Assembly: GCF_035956715.1 (NCBI RefSeq) | Contig: NZ_CP108381.1 | Location: forward strand, 1,922,001 to 1,986,000 | Reading direction: 5' to 3' | DNA: 64,000 nucleotides | Source of the DNA: Nocardia sp. NBC_01329 | GTDB taxonomy: Bacteria; Actinomycetota; Actinomycetes; Mycobacteriales; Mycobacteriaceae | In this document: positions 24,664-33,074 of the stretch, piece by piece | How positions within the stretch are numbered: the first letter of the stretch is position 1 | Layout of the letters: each line of letters begins with the position of its first letter | Program-made: the position numbers and the translations under genes | The notes under the pieces: generated by a model | Database searches by the model: none | Told to the model about the DNA's origin: nothing | The model's input: the letters and a program-made list of their open reading frames with translations, nothing else

Positions 24664-24816
24664 CGAGGGAGTGGGCGGTCGCGTCGAGGCGGGCCCGCCG
24701 AAGGCGCGCCGACTGTGGGCGAGGAATTCGCGTACCGCCGGATCAGATGTGTGCCGCCAGATCAGGGCGAGCCGTGCGGGGATGTCGATATCGCAGATCG
24801 GCCGGATGCTGAGCCG
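24664..24816 (-). pseudogene. LysR-family regulator C-terminal remnant
   Basis: In one minus-strand frame this gap reads RLSIRPICDIDIPARLALIW, then SDPAVREFLAHSRRAFGG. The pattern (PL-x-D-I-P..L-x-LIWR..PAVR-F-x-H-x-RRAF) is the end of a LysR substrate-binding domain. There is no helix-turn-helix upstream and no stop at the expected end, so this is a decayed fragment between the amine-dehydrogenase-like gene and the hydroxybutyrate dehydrogenase. Confidence 0.5.
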
Positions 24817-24858
24817 GTCGCGGGTAGTGCGCCGCCATCCCGGAAGTGGAGCGCGCCC

Positions 24859-25605
24859 TCATCGCGCGCTCCACCCGCCGTCCATCGTGTAGGACGCGCC
24901 GGTCACCATCGCGGCCTCGGGCGACGCGAGCCAGCTCACCAGGGAAGCGACCTCAGCCGGTTCGACGAGGCGTTTGATCGCGCTCTCGGTGAGCAGGATC
25001 TGCTCCAGCACCTCCTGCTCGGGCACCCCGTGCGCCGCCGCCTGATCCGCGATCTGCTCGTCCACCAGCGGGGTGCGTACATAGCCGGGATTGACGCAGT
25101 TGCTCGTCACCCCGTGCGGGCCCCCTTCGAGCGCGGTCACCTTCGACAGTCCCTCCAGTCCGTGCTTGGCCGTCACATAGGCCACCTTGTACGCGGAGGC
25201 GCGCAGACCGTGCACCGAGGAGATGTTGACGATCCGTCCCCAGCCCTGCCGGTACATATGCGGCAGGGCCGCGCGCACCAGCAGGAACGGCGCCTCCACC
25301 ATCAGCGTCTGCAGATCGCGGAACCGCTGCGGTGCGAACTGCTCGATCGGGCCGATGTGCTGCACCCCGGCGTTGTTCACCAGGATGTCGGTGCCGAGTT
25401 CCAGATCCTCGAGCGCCGCGATGTCGAGCAGGTCCACCGCCCACGCGTCGCCGCCGATCTCCCGGGCCACCGCGTCGGCGCCGGTCCCGTCCACATCGGC
25501 CACCGTGACCGTGGCCCCCCGGGCCGCCAGCGCCCGGGCGCCGGCCGCACCGATACCGCCGGCGCCACCGGTGACAAGGGCGTTGCGCCCCATCAGATCG
25601 CTCAT
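24859..25605 (-). CDS. bdhA: 3-hydroxybutyrate dehydrogenase (SDR)
   Basis: 248 residues, the usual length. Motifs: ALVTGGAGGIGAAGARALAA, LVNNAGVQHIGPIEQF, NISSVHGLRASAYKVAYVTAKHGLEG split across the catalytic Ser, Tyr and Lys, and the family-specific VNPGYVRTPLVDEQI and ESAIKRLVEPAEVASLV. It interconverts D-3-hydroxybutyrate and acetoacetate with NAD. Its ATG overlaps the stop of the upstream transporter by four bases, so uptake and oxidation are coupled. The divergent LysR gene is the likely regulator. Confidence 0.9.
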   Translation of the reverse strand: MSDLMGRNALVTGGAGGIGAAGARALAARGATVTVADVDGTGADAVAREIGGDAWAVDLLDIAALEDLELGTDILVNNAGVQHIGPIEQFAPQRFRDLQTLMVEAPFLLVRAALPHMYRQGWGRIVNISSVHGLRASAYKVAYVTAKHGLEGLSKVTALEGGPHGVTSNCVNPGYVRTPLVDEQIADQAAAHGVPEQEVLEQILLTESAIKRLVEPAEVASLVSWLASPEAAMVTGASYTMDGGWSAR

Positions 25606-27002
25606 CGTGCGAGCACTTCGGCGGGCCGCGCACCCAGGCTCTCGGCGTCGGCGCGGTCGATACTCTCCAGCGCCAGCCCCTTCGTTTCGCGGGCGGCGAG
25701 TACCGCGACCGCGCTGACCGCCGCCGGGCCGGCCAGGTACCAGGCGATCGGGACCGCGGACCCGTAGGTGTCGAGCAGCTTGACGGCGATGATGGGCGCG
25801 AGCGATCCGGCCACGATCGAGGTCACCTGATAGCCCAGGGACACACCGGAATAGCGCATCCGGGTCGGGAACATCTCGGCCATGATCGCGGGCTGCCCGG
25901 CATACATGAAGGCGTGGAAGACCAGGCCGATGACGATGGCGGACAGAATGATCAGGTTGTTACCGCTGTCCATCATCGGGAAGGCGAAGAAGCCCCAGGT
26001 GCCCGCGGTCAGCGCGCCGACCAGATAGATCGGTCGCCGGCCGAAGCGGTCGGACAGGTTGCCCACCAGCGGGATCACCACGAAGTGCACCGCGTGGGCG
26101 GCGAGCAGCCACCACAGGATCTCGGTGGTGTCGGCGTGCACTTCCACCTTCAGATAGGTGATGGTGAAGGTGACCACCAGGTAGTACATGATGTTCTCGC
26201 CGAACCGCAGCCCCATCGCGGTGAGGACGCCGCGCGGGTAGCGGCGCAGCACCTCCACGACGCTGAGCGAGGTGGACTTCATCTCCTCGGCTTCCTGCTG
26301 TGCCGCGACGAAGATGGGTGCGTCGGTGATCTTGGTGCGGATGTAGTACCCGACCAGTACCACCACCGCCGACAGCCAGAACGCGACCCGCCAGCCCCAG
26401 CCGAGGAATGCCTCGTCGGACAATGTCGAGGTCAATACCAGCAGCACCACGGTGGCGAGCAGATTGCCCGCCGGTACGCCCGCCTGCGGCCAGCTCGCCC
26501 AGAAACCGCGGCTGCGGCTCGGGCTGTGTTCGGCGACGAGCAGTACGGCGCCGCCCCATTCGCCGCCCACGGCGAAACCTTGGATGAAGCGCAGGGCCAC
26601 CAGCAGGGCCGGGGCCCAGTAGCCGATCTGTCCGAAGGTCGGTAGGCAGCCCATCAGGAACGTGGCGCTGCCGACCAGCACGAGACTCAATTGCAGTAGC
26701 TTCTTGCGGCCGTACTTGTCGCCGTAGTGGCCGAAGACGACGCCGCCCAGCGGGCGCGCCGCGAAACCGACCGCGTAGGTGACGAACGCGGCGAGGATGG
26801 CGTCGAGATCGCTGGTCCCCTCGGCGAAGAAGACCTTGCTGAACACCAATGTGGCGGCGGTGCCGTAGAGGAAGAACTCATACCACTCCACGACCGTGCC
26901 CGCCATCGATGCGGTGACCACGCGCCGCAGGCCCCTGGTGGTCCCGCCGGGGTCGGCCTCGTTCGGCCCGGCCGGGCCGGATCCGGCGCTGTGCTCCCTC
27001 AT
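25602..27002 (-). CDS. MHS family MFS transporter (metabolite:proton symporter)
   Basis: 466 residues, twelve transmembrane segments. VVTASMAGTVVEWYEFFLYG and then FAARPLGGVVFGHYGDKYGRKKLL are the defining N-terminal motifs of the MHS group (proline/betaine, citrate, ketoglutarate and shikimate carriers). FAVGGEWGGAVLLVAEHSPS and the second cytoplasmic loop GNLSDRFGRRPIYL are also present. It sits in the inner membrane. AAGGAG precedes the ATG; the frame opens ten codons earlier without one. Gene overlap with 3-hydroxybutyrate dehydrogenase suggests hydroxybutyrate or a related carboxylate as substrate. Confidence 0.92.
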   Translation of the reverse strand: MREHSAGSGPAGPNEADPGGTTRGLRRVVTASMAGTVVEWYEFFLYGTAATLVFSKVFFAEGTSDLDAILAAFVTYAVGFAARPLGGVVFGHYGDKYGRKKLLQLSLVLVGSATFLMGCLPTFGQIGYWAPALLVALRFIQGFAVGGEWGGAVLLVAEHSPSRSRGFWASWPQAGVPAGNLLATVVLLVLTSTLSDEAFLGWGWRVAFWLSAVVVLVGYYIRTKITDAPIFVAAQQEAEEMKSTSLSVVEVLRRYPRGVLTAMGLRFGENIMYYLVVTFTITYLKVEVHADTTEILWWLLAAHAVHFVVIPLVGNLSDRFGRRPIYLVGALTAGTWGFFAFPMMDSGNNLIILSAIVIGLVFHAFMYAGQPAIMAEMFPTRMRYSGVSLGYQVTSIVAGSLAPIIAVKLLDTYGSAVPIAWYLAGPAAVSAVAVLAARETKGLALESIDRADAESLGARPAEVLAR

Positions 27003-27121
27003 CGCACTTCTCCTTCGTGCCGGGGGCCGCACTTCGGACTCGATGTGACGGCGCCCACAGTAATCGGCTGCCTAGAGTATTGGTGCAGAAGATATGGGCC
27101 GCAATGGCCACTTCTGCAGCA

Positions 27122-27139
27122 TGCATGTGCAAATATGCA
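27122..27139. promoter_or_regulatory. Candidate LysR binding box
   Basis: TGCAT-N8-ATGCA (5-8-5) contains the T-N11-A pattern of LysR sites and lies directly before the LysR start codon, within the divergent gap to the MHS transporter operon. Autoregulation and control of the transporter/dehydrogenase pair would fit. Confidence 0.45.
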
Positions 27140-27142
27140 GAT

Positions 27143-28057
27143 ATGAGCGCGGTCAATCCGGGGCGTCCCAGCGCGGACGACCTTCTGGTGCTCCTGGCTG
27201 TCGGCCGGTCCGGCAGATTCGTGACCGCGGCCGAGGAACTCGGCATGAACCACACCACCATCTCCCGGCGGATCGCCGGGCTGGAACAAACCCTCGGCGG
27301 CCGGGTCCTCACGCGAGTGACCGGCGGCTGGGAACTGACCGATCTCGGCCGGGAAGCGCTGGCCGCGGCCGAGGCGGTGGAGTCGGCGGTGACATCGCTC
27401 GCGGCGGACGCGGCCGGGAACCGGCTGCTGGAGGGCGTGGTCCGGATCTCGGCCACCGACGGCTTCAGTGCCTATATCGCCGCGCCCGCGGCGGCGCGAG
27501 TGCGGCGGGATCATCCCGATATCGCGGTCGAGATCGTGGCGATCACCAGGCGGGCCTCGCAACATCGCTCCGGGCTCGATCTGGAGATCGTCGTCGGCGA
27601 ACCGCAGGTGCGCCGCGCCACGGCCACGCATCTGGCGGATTACCGGCTCGGCCTCTACGGGTCACGCGAATATCTGCGCGAACACGACACCCCCGCGACC
27701 GTCGAGGATCTGGCCCGGTACCCGTTGGTGTACTTTATCGATTCCATGCTCCGAGTCGACGACCTCGACCTGGCCTCCGGATTCGTTCCCGGAATGCGCG
27801 AATCCGTCACCTCGACAAATGTTTTCGTGCACGTCGAGGCGACTCGCGCATCCGCCGGGCTCGGCCTGCTGCCGTGTTTCATGGCCGACCGCCACCCCGA
27901 TCTGGTTCGTGTCCTGGCGGATTCGGTGGCCGTCCGGCTCGGCTACTGGCTGGTGGCCCACGCCGAGACTGTCCGCCGCCCGGAAGTCGCCGCGGTGGTC
28001 GCCGCGATCCGGTCCGTGCTCGAGGAGCAGCGCGACACCCTCCTCGGCCGGGGGTGA
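27143..28057 (+). CDS. LysR family transcriptional regulator
   Basis: 304 residues. The N-terminal helix-turn-helix (DLLVLLAVGRSGRFVTAAEE, then LGMNHTTISRRIAGLEQTLG) is followed by a periplasmic-binding-like effector domain beginning around VVRISATDGF. It is divergent from the MHS transporter/3-hydroxybutyrate dehydrogenase operon, which it probably activates in response to the substrate. Several in-frame ATGs exist (27104, 27125, 27143). The last gives the normal LysR N-terminus and lies right behind the candidate box. Confidence 0.9.
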   Translation: MSAVNPGRPSADDLLVLLAVGRSGRFVTAAEELGMNHTTISRRIAGLEQTLGGRVLTRVTGGWELTDLGREALAAAEAVESAVTSLAADAAGNRLLEGVVRISATDGFSAYIAAPAAARVRRDHPDIAVEIVAITRRASQHRSGLDLEIVVGEPQVRRATATHLADYRLGLYGSREYLREHDTPATVEDLARYPLVYFIDSMLRVDDLDLASGFVPGMRESVTSTNVFVHVEATRASAGLGLLPCFMADRHPDLVRVLADSVAVRLGYWLVAHAETVRRPEVAAVVAAIRSVLEEQRDTLLGRG

Positions 28058-28275
28058 GGGCGCGCCGAACGCTCCGCTGTCCCGCTGCGCGTCAGCTGAT
28101 AGAACTTGCCGTCGAAATCGATGGTTCGCCGACGCCCCTGCGCGACGCCGTCCGCGACCCCGCCACCCACCCTGGCCGGTGGGCCCATTATGGGTCACTG
28201 CAACACGACCTGCTGTCCCAGGCGAAACTGGACCCCGCCCGGGACCGCGAAGGTGAAGCGGCAAAGCCGGGCCGG

Positions 28276-29916
28276 TTATTCCTCGGTGAGCCGGCCCCCG
28301 GCCATATGCCAGCGGCGGGTCGCGCGCACGGAATCCAGCATGCGACGATCGTGGGTCACCAGCAGCAGGGTGCCGGTGAAGGAGTCGACGGCCTGCTCCA
28401 ACTGCTCGATGGCGGGCAGGTCGAGGTGGTTGGTCGGCTCGTCGAGGACGAGCAGGTTCACGCCGCGGGCTTGTAGCAGGGCCAGAGCGGCGCGAGTGCG
28501 CTCGCCGGGGGACAGGGTGTCGCAGGAACGGTTGACGTGCTGGCCGCGCAGACCGAATTTGGCGAGCAGGGTGCGGGCCTCGGCATCGGGCCAGTCGGGC
28601 AGCGCCGCACCGAAGGTGTCGGCGAGGGACGCCTCACCGCGGAACAGCCCACGTGCCTGGTCTACTTCGCCGATCCGCACGCCCGAACCGAGTGCGGCAG
28701 TGCCGGTATCGGGGGTGAGCTTGCCGAGCAGCAGGGCGAGCAGGGTGGATTTACCGGAGCCGTTCGGGCCGGCCAGGATGATGCGGTCGGCCCAATCGAT
28801 CTGGGTGGTTACCGGGCCGAGAGTGAAATCGCCGCGCGTGAGTGTGGCGTCGCCCGCGGTCGCGACCACCGAACCGCTGCGCGGTGCCGTCGCGATCGCC
28901 ATCCGCAGTTCCCACTCCTTGCGCGGTTCCTCGACCACGTCCAGCCGTTCTATACGCCGCTGGGTCTGACGGGCCTTCGCGGCTTGTTTTTCGGTGGACT
29001 CGGCGCGCATCTTACGGCCGGCCTTGTCGGAGTCGTTCTTGCTCTTGCGGCGCGCGTTGCGGACGCCGTGCTCGAGCCAGTTGCGTTGCATCTGCGCCCG
29101 GGTCTCCAAACCGGTTCTGGTATCGGCGTATTCGTCGTAGGCCTCGCGGGCGTGCCGGCGCGCGATCTCGCGTTCGGCGAGATACGAGTCGTAGCCGCCG
29201 TCGTAGAAACCTACTTGCTGCTGGGCGAGGTCCAGTTCGAGTACGCCGTTCACGGTGCGAGTGAGGAACTCCCGGTCGTGGCTGATGATCATCAGCGGCG
29301 TCCGGACGCCGGTGACGAAGCGTTCGAGCCGTTCGAGTCCGTCGAGGTCGAGGTCGTTGGTGGGTTCGTCGAGCAGCAGGATGTCGAAGCGCGACAGCAG
29401 CACCGACGCGAGACCTGCGCGGGCGGCCTGCCCACCCGACAGTCCGGTCATCGGGGTGTCCAGGCCACCGGCGAGGTTATCGGTGAGGCCGAGGTCGGCG
29501 GCGACCTCCTCGGCACGCTGATCGAGATCGGCGCCACCGAGGGCGAGCCAGTGCTCGAGCGCGGGGGAGTAGTCGTCGGCACCGCCGTCGCCGAGGCGTT
29601 CGGCCGCCGTGTCCATGACCTGCTGAGCGTGCGCGACGCCGGTGCGGCGGGCGAGGAATCCGAGCACGGTCTCGCCGTCGGCGCGTTCGGGTTCCTGGGC
29701 GAGGTAGCCGACGGTGGCGTCGGGCGGGCTCAGCGTGATCGTGCCCTCGTCCGGGATGCCACCGGCGAGCATGCGCAACAGGGTCGACTTGCCCGCGCCG
29801 TTGACGCCCACCAGACCGATCACATCGCTGGGGGCGAGGGTGAGATCGAGGTCGGCGAACAGGGTGCGTTCGGCGTGCCCGGCCGAGAGGCCGTTGGCCT
29901 GCAATGTTGCGCTCAC
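28276..29916 (-). CDS. ABC-F family ATPase (ribosome-associated, possible antibiotic-resistance type)
   Basis: 546 residues, two ABC domains in one chain and no membrane part. Walker A GLVGVNGAGKSTLLRML and LAGPNGSGKSTLLALL; signatures LSGGQAARAGLAS and LSPGERTRAALAL; Walker B with the ABC-F DEPTN motif, LLLDEPTNDLDLDGL and LVLDEPTNHLDLPAI. The domains are joined by a long basic, helical linker (roughly residues 235-330, with NARRKSKNDSDKAGRKMRAE) that enters the ribosomal peptidyl-transferase region in this family. Such proteins rescue stalled ribosomes or protect them from antibiotics. The start is taken at the GTG before SATLQANGLSAG, without a clear ribosome site. Confidence 0.9.
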   Translation of the reverse strand: MSATLQANGLSAGHAERTLFADLDLTLAPSDVIGLVGVNGAGKSTLLRMLAGGIPDEGTITLSPPDATVGYLAQEPERADGETVLGFLARRTGVAHAQQVMDTAAERLGDGGADDYSPALEHWLALGGADLDQRAEEVAADLGLTDNLAGGLDTPMTGLSGGQAARAGLASVLLSRFDILLLDEPTNDLDLDGLERLERFVTGVRTPLMIISHDREFLTRTVNGVLELDLAQQQVGFYDGGYDSYLAEREIARRHAREAYDEYADTRTGLETRAQMQRNWLEHGVRNARRKSKNDSDKAGRKMRAESTEKQAAKARQTQRRIERLDVVEEPRKEWELRMAIATAPRSGSVVATAGDATLTRGDFTLGPVTTQIDWADRIILAGPNGSGKSTLLALLLGKLTPDTGTAALGSGVRIGEVDQARGLFRGEASLADTFGAALPDWPDAEARTLLAKFGLRGQHVNRSCDTLSPGERTRAALALLQARGVNLLVLDEPTNHLDLPAIEQLEQAVDSFTGTLLLVTHDRRMLDSVRATRRWHMAGGRLTEE

Positions 29917-30103
29917 CGGGCATATTCTGCCCGGGCGGTCCACGGTGCCCGGACCTGACCCGTCGGAGGATCCGGATATCGGGCGGTCACGGCCCGAGTC
30001 GCGGGATCACGCCCGGGTTCGGGCCGGCTGTCGGGAACCGCCCCATCGGTGGTCGTGGCGGCGGAGGAACAGGGCGCCGCAGTGGCGGGCGGGTACCGAA
30101 TAC

Positions 30104-30300
30104 CGCGCCACCTTCGACCGGGAAGGAGTGGCCGGGCCACAGGATGTCGCCGTCGTCGGCACCGACATCGAAGTTGCACAGGCACTCACCCGGTTCCGTG
30201 ACGTCGGAGTCACCGCCTTCACGGCCGCGCCCTTCGGAACCGCCGCTGCGGGCCGGATTCTCCGGACGCTGCCGGGACGACTTGCCACCTGGGTGGGTTA
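30104..30300 (+). pseudogene. Luciferase-like (F420-dependent) oxidoreductase C-terminal remnant
   Basis: The frame reads GVAGPQDVAVVGTDIEVAQA, then FRDVGVTAFTAAPFGTAAAG. This closely follows the C-terminal helix-strand pattern GPADVAIVGD..V...L.R..DAGVTDF.A.PFG of luciferase-like monooxygenases. No beginning or proper end is present, so it is a relic in the roughly 420-base gap between the ABC-F gene and the hypothetical gene downstream. Confidence 0.6.
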
Positions 30301-30353
30301 CTGTGCCCGGACCGAGGACCGGGCGAGTCGGTCCCACCATGTGGACGGGAACC

Positions 30354-30848
30354 ATGATCACCGGAAACGACATTGTGCTGGTGGCGCCCGGCCCCGTCCC
30401 GGCGGCAATCGAGCGTTTTCTCGCCCGATGGTCAGAGAGATGGCCGCAGCTGTTGGTCGCTTCCGAGGAGGGCGCTCGAGCGTTTTCGCCGTGGACCCCC
30501 GCAACGGTGGCATGGAGCGAACCCGGAGACGAGATACTCGTCGCTCGGGACGAGGAGATGCTGACCTTTTGGGACGAGGCCGGCTATTCACTCGACGAGC
30601 GGGACGAAGGCCCGTTCATGCTGATGTACTCCCCGGCGCGCTGGAAATCGCTGCAGGTCACGGCATTGGAGGACCCTTATGCTCGGTCAGAGGAGTCCAA
30701 CTACGATCCCTACGAGATCACCCTGGTGGAGTCAGGACTGTGGATGATCACCGTGGTCGTTCCGGAGGAGGGTGTGTTCGGTCGGTGTGTGGTGGACACT
30801 CTGATCGCGTGTCTCGCCTCCGACCCGACAGAGCAGCAGCGCCGCTGA
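30354..30848 (+). CDS. Hypothetical protein, acidic
   Basis: 164 residues from the ATG giving MITGNDIVLVAPGPVPAAIE; an in-frame ATG five codons earlier is equally possible. Mixed alpha/beta composition, strongly acidic, Trp-rich (WSERWPQLL, PWTPATVAW, ARWKSLQV), with no signal peptide or membrane helix. The end DPYEITLVESGLWMITVVVP is well ordered by composition. I do not recognise the family. It is isolated between the ABC-F gene and a TetR gene. Confidence 0.65.
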   Translation: MITGNDIVLVAPGPVPAAIERFLARWSERWPQLLVASEEGARAFSPWTPATVAWSEPGDEILVARDEEMLTFWDEAGYSLDERDEGPFMLMYSPARWKSLQVTALEDPYARSEESNYDPYEITLVESGLWMITVVVPEEGVFGRCVVDTLIACLASDPTEQQRR

Positions 30849-30998
30849 CGCCCCGTCGGCCCGGCGCCTTCATGGCGACGTGTCCCGGGCCGGCACTACG
30901 AAGGCCGGGGCGGTATTTCTTTCCATCGGTCCCACAGTTCGGTGGTGATTCGAGGTCGTGGGCGCACACCGTCGCGCTGTCGACGGTGCCGTAGGTCG

Positions 30999-31661
30999 TC
31001 AGCCGGCCGCGGGAGAGGTGAAGTGATCCCATGCCGTCATGGCGAGGTCTACCGTGCGGGTCAGTTGATCTCGGTCCGCGCCGTCACGAGCATGGATCGA
31101 CATGCCGTGCAAGACGGTGAGCACGAAGTTCGCGAGTGCCTGGGTGTCGGACTCCGGTGGTAGTTCGTCGTCGGCGATGGCCCGCTCGAACCGCTGTGTG
31201 AGGTTCTCGCGGTCGGAGCGGCGCAGATCGGCGAGTAGATCGCGGACGGCGGTGTTCTGTTCGGAATAGGTGATTCCCGCCAGCACGATGAGGCACCCGC
31301 GGGGCGTGTCGGACCGAGTATAGAGGCGTACGTTCTCGCGCAGGATCGCCTCGACCACCTTCCGGGCTGTGGGTTGCTCGGTCAATGCGCGCTCGGTCGG
31401 TGATCGCTGCGGATCGTTGTAGTGGGCGACCGCCTCGCGGAAAAGGCTCTCCTTGGACCCGAACGCGGCATACAGGCTGGTCGGCCCGATCCCCATCGCG
31501 GTAGTCAGGTCGGTCAGCGACGTGCCCTCATAGCCGTGTTCCCAGAACGCATCCATCGCGCGGGCCAGTGCACCGGTCCGGTCGAAGGCTCGAGGCCGGC
31601 CGCGGCTGCGCGCGGTATTCGACCGGGCTTCTGTCGGCTGGGGTTGACTTCTGTGCGACAT
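30999..31661 (-). CDS. TetR family transcriptional regulator
   Basis: About 220 residues from the ATG giving MSHRSQPQPTEARSN; another ATG lies three codons upstream. Helix-turn-helix: AMDAFWEHGYEGTSLTDLTT followed by AMGIGPTSLYAAFGSKESLF. The C-terminal domain with DTPRGCLIVLAGI is the TetR_C_33/YcdC-like type found next to SDR or efflux genes. It is divergent from an SDR-SMR pair, and an inverted repeat lies in the gap, so it should repress that pair. Confidence 0.88.
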   Translation of the reverse strand: MSHRSQPQPTEARSNTARSRGRPRAFDRTGALARAMDAFWEHGYEGTSLTDLTTAMGIGPTSLYAAFGSKESLFREAVAHYNDPQRSPTERALTEQPTARKVVEAILRENVRLYTRSDTPRGCLIVLAGITYSEQNTAVRDLLADLRRSDRENLTQRFERAIADDELPPESDTQALANFVLTVLHGMSIHARDGADRDQLTRTVDLAMTAWDHFTSPAAG

Positions 31662-31677
31662 GCTCTCCATACTATAA

Positions 31678-31695
31678 ATGTATCGATCACTACAT
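31678..31695. promoter_or_regulatory. Candidate TetR operator
   Basis: ATGTA-N8-TACAT (5-8-5) lies in an AT-rich divergent gap between the TetR and SDR starts, where it would overlap both promoters. Confidence 0.45.
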
Positions 31696-31713
31696 AATTC
31701 GGAGGAGTCTTCA

Positions 31714-32454
31714 ATGGGTGAACTCGACGGCAAGGTGGCGCTGGTCACCGGCGGCAGCCGGGGCATCGGGGCGGCGATCGCCGTACGACTGGCCGATCAC
31801 GGCGCGGACGTCGCCTTCACCTACCGGAACGCGAGCGACCGCGTCGAGAAGGTCGTCCAGCGGATCGAGTCCGCCGGTCGGCGGGCGGTGGCGATCGGCG
31901 GCGATGGCGCCGACCGGCAGGCCGTGATCAGTGCGGTGGACCGGACTGTCGACGAATTGGGTGGGATCGACATCTTGGTCAACAATGCCGGCGTGTTCCA
32001 CACCGGGCCGCTGGAGGAAGTGACCGAAGAAGAGCTGGAGGAGACGCTCGCCATCCATGTTCGGGCGGCGTTCGTGGCCAGTCAGCACGCCGCCCGAACG
32101 ATGCGCTCCGGTGGACGGATCATCAGTATCGGTAGCTGCTTCGCCGAGCGAGTGCCGTACGAAGGCCTCACCGTGTACGCGATGACCAAGGCCGCGCTGG
32201 TCGGGCTCACCAAGGGTCTGGCTCGTGATCTCGGCCCGCGCGGCATCACTGCGACGGTCGTCCACCCCGGCTGCACCGATACCGATATGAACCCGGCCGA
32301 CAGCCCGGACGCTGCCGGCGAACTGCCCTACATCGCGGTCGGGCACTACGCCGCACCCGACGATATCGCTCGCACCGTTGCCCACCTGGCGGGCGAAGGC
32401 GGCCGCTACGTCACCGGCACGGCGATCTCCGTCGACGGCGGCTATGCCGCATGA
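31714..32454 (+). CDS. SDR family oxidoreductase (FabG-like)
   Basis: 246 residues. ALVTGGSRGIGAAIAVRLAD, LVNNAGVFHTGPLEEVTE, SIGSCFAERV with YEGLTVYAMTKAALVGL (catalytic Ser, Tyr, Lys) and ITATVVHPGCTDTDMNPA. It is a classical NADP-type SDR close to 3-oxoacyl-ACP reductases, often found beside TetR regulators. The ATG follows GGAGGAG. The SMR gene begins 31 bases after its stop, so the pair is probably one transcript under TetR control. Confidence 0.9.
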   Translation: MGELDGKVALVTGGSRGIGAAIAVRLADHGADVAFTYRNASDRVEKVVQRIESAGRRAVAIGGDGADRQAVISAVDRTVDELGGIDILVNNAGVFHTGPLEEVTEEELEETLAIHVRAAFVASQHAARTMRSGGRIISIGSCFAERVPYEGLTVYAMTKAALVGLTKGLARDLGPRGITATVVHPGCTDTDMNPADSPDAAGELPYIAVGHYAAPDDIARTVAHLAGEGGRYVTGTAISVDGGYAA

Positions 32455-32485
32455 TCAACGCGCCCGGCGAAGTTCGAGGGGTAGC

Positions 32486-32812
32486 GTGATCGCGATTGCC
32501 TGGGGACTTCTACTGGTCGCCGGGTTGGTCGAGGTGGTCTGGGTGACTGCGATGAAGCAATCGGAGGGATTCACCCGGTTCTGGCCGAGCCTGGCCGCCA
32601 TCACCGCCGCCATGATCAGCTTCGCGCTGCTGTCCATCGCGCTCCGCTACCTTCCCGTCGGCACCGGCTATGCGGTCTGGGTCGGCGTCGGCGCGGTGGG
32701 GGTCGCCATCGCCGGAATGATCTGGTTCGGCGATCACGTCACACCATTGCGTTTCCTCTGCATAGGCACGATCATCGCCGGCGTGATCGGCCTTCGCCTG
32801 ATCGAGAACTGA
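32486..32812 (+). CDS. Small multidrug resistance family exporter, Gdx/SugE type
   Basis: 108 residues, four transmembrane helices. The essential membrane glutamate lies in LVEVVWVTAMKQSEGFTRFWPS, which matches the guanidinium exporter (Gdx, formerly SugE) subgroup more than EmrE. AVWVGVGAVGVAIAGMIWFGD is the packing motif. It works as a dual-topology dimer in the cell membrane, exchanging a small cation for protons. The GTG start has GAGGGG five bases upstream. No guanidine riboswitch is seen; control is probably through the TetR gene upstream. Confidence 0.9.
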   Translation: MIAIAWGLLLVAGLVEVVWVTAMKQSEGFTRFWPSLAAITAAMISFALLSIALRYLPVGTGYAVWVGVGAVGVAIAGMIWFGDHVTPLRFLCIGTIIAGVIGLRLIEN

Positions 32813-32846
32813 GGGCGGTTGTGCGTGTGCCTCGCGCTGTTGGCTG

Positions 32847-33018
32847 AATCGGGGCTGTTGTAGGTCATCACCGCGACCCGGTCGCTCGGCCGGACTCCGC
32901 GATCGCGCAGTACCCACGCGGCACGTTCGGGCGCGGCGAGTAGTTCGGCGTAGGGGATCCCCTCGTGGCCGTAGGCGATCGCGTCCTTGCCGTGGGCCGG
33001 GTTTCGGTCTAGATTCAT
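32847..33018 (-). pseudogene. Acyl-CoA ligase (AMP-binding) N-terminal remnant
   Basis: The minus strand begins MNLDRNPAHGKDAIAYGHEG, then IPYAELLAAPERAAWVL and RPSDRVAVMTYNSP. This is the standard N-terminus of fatty acyl-CoA ligases, up to the R-GV-P-GDRVA strand. After that the frame runs into unrelated sequence and the ATP-binding motifs are absent. It faces the TetR gene across the operator, so a once-functional ligase gene controlled by that regulator seems to have been deleted. Confidence 0.65.
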
Positions 33019-33028
33019 GTGCAAAGAA

Positions 33029-33044
33029 TTGAATCACGATTCAA
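33029..33044. promoter_or_regulatory. Perfect TetR-type operator
   Basis: TTGAATC-AC-GATTCAA, a perfect 7-2-7 inverted repeat, lies 30 bases before the TetR gene and 11 bases from the start of the ligase remnant. The sequence type is typical for TetR regulators of fatty-acid catabolism in Mycobacteriales. Confidence 0.7.
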
Positions 33045-33074
33045 ACCTTATGGGGAAAGGGGGGATCGGGCAGG

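Noticed and set aside
28070..28270. Minus-strand piece reading TIDFDGKFYQLTRS, like luciferase-type oxidoreductases
   Set aside because: Only about a dozen residues resemble the family; the surrounding frame does not. Too weak to list as a remnant.
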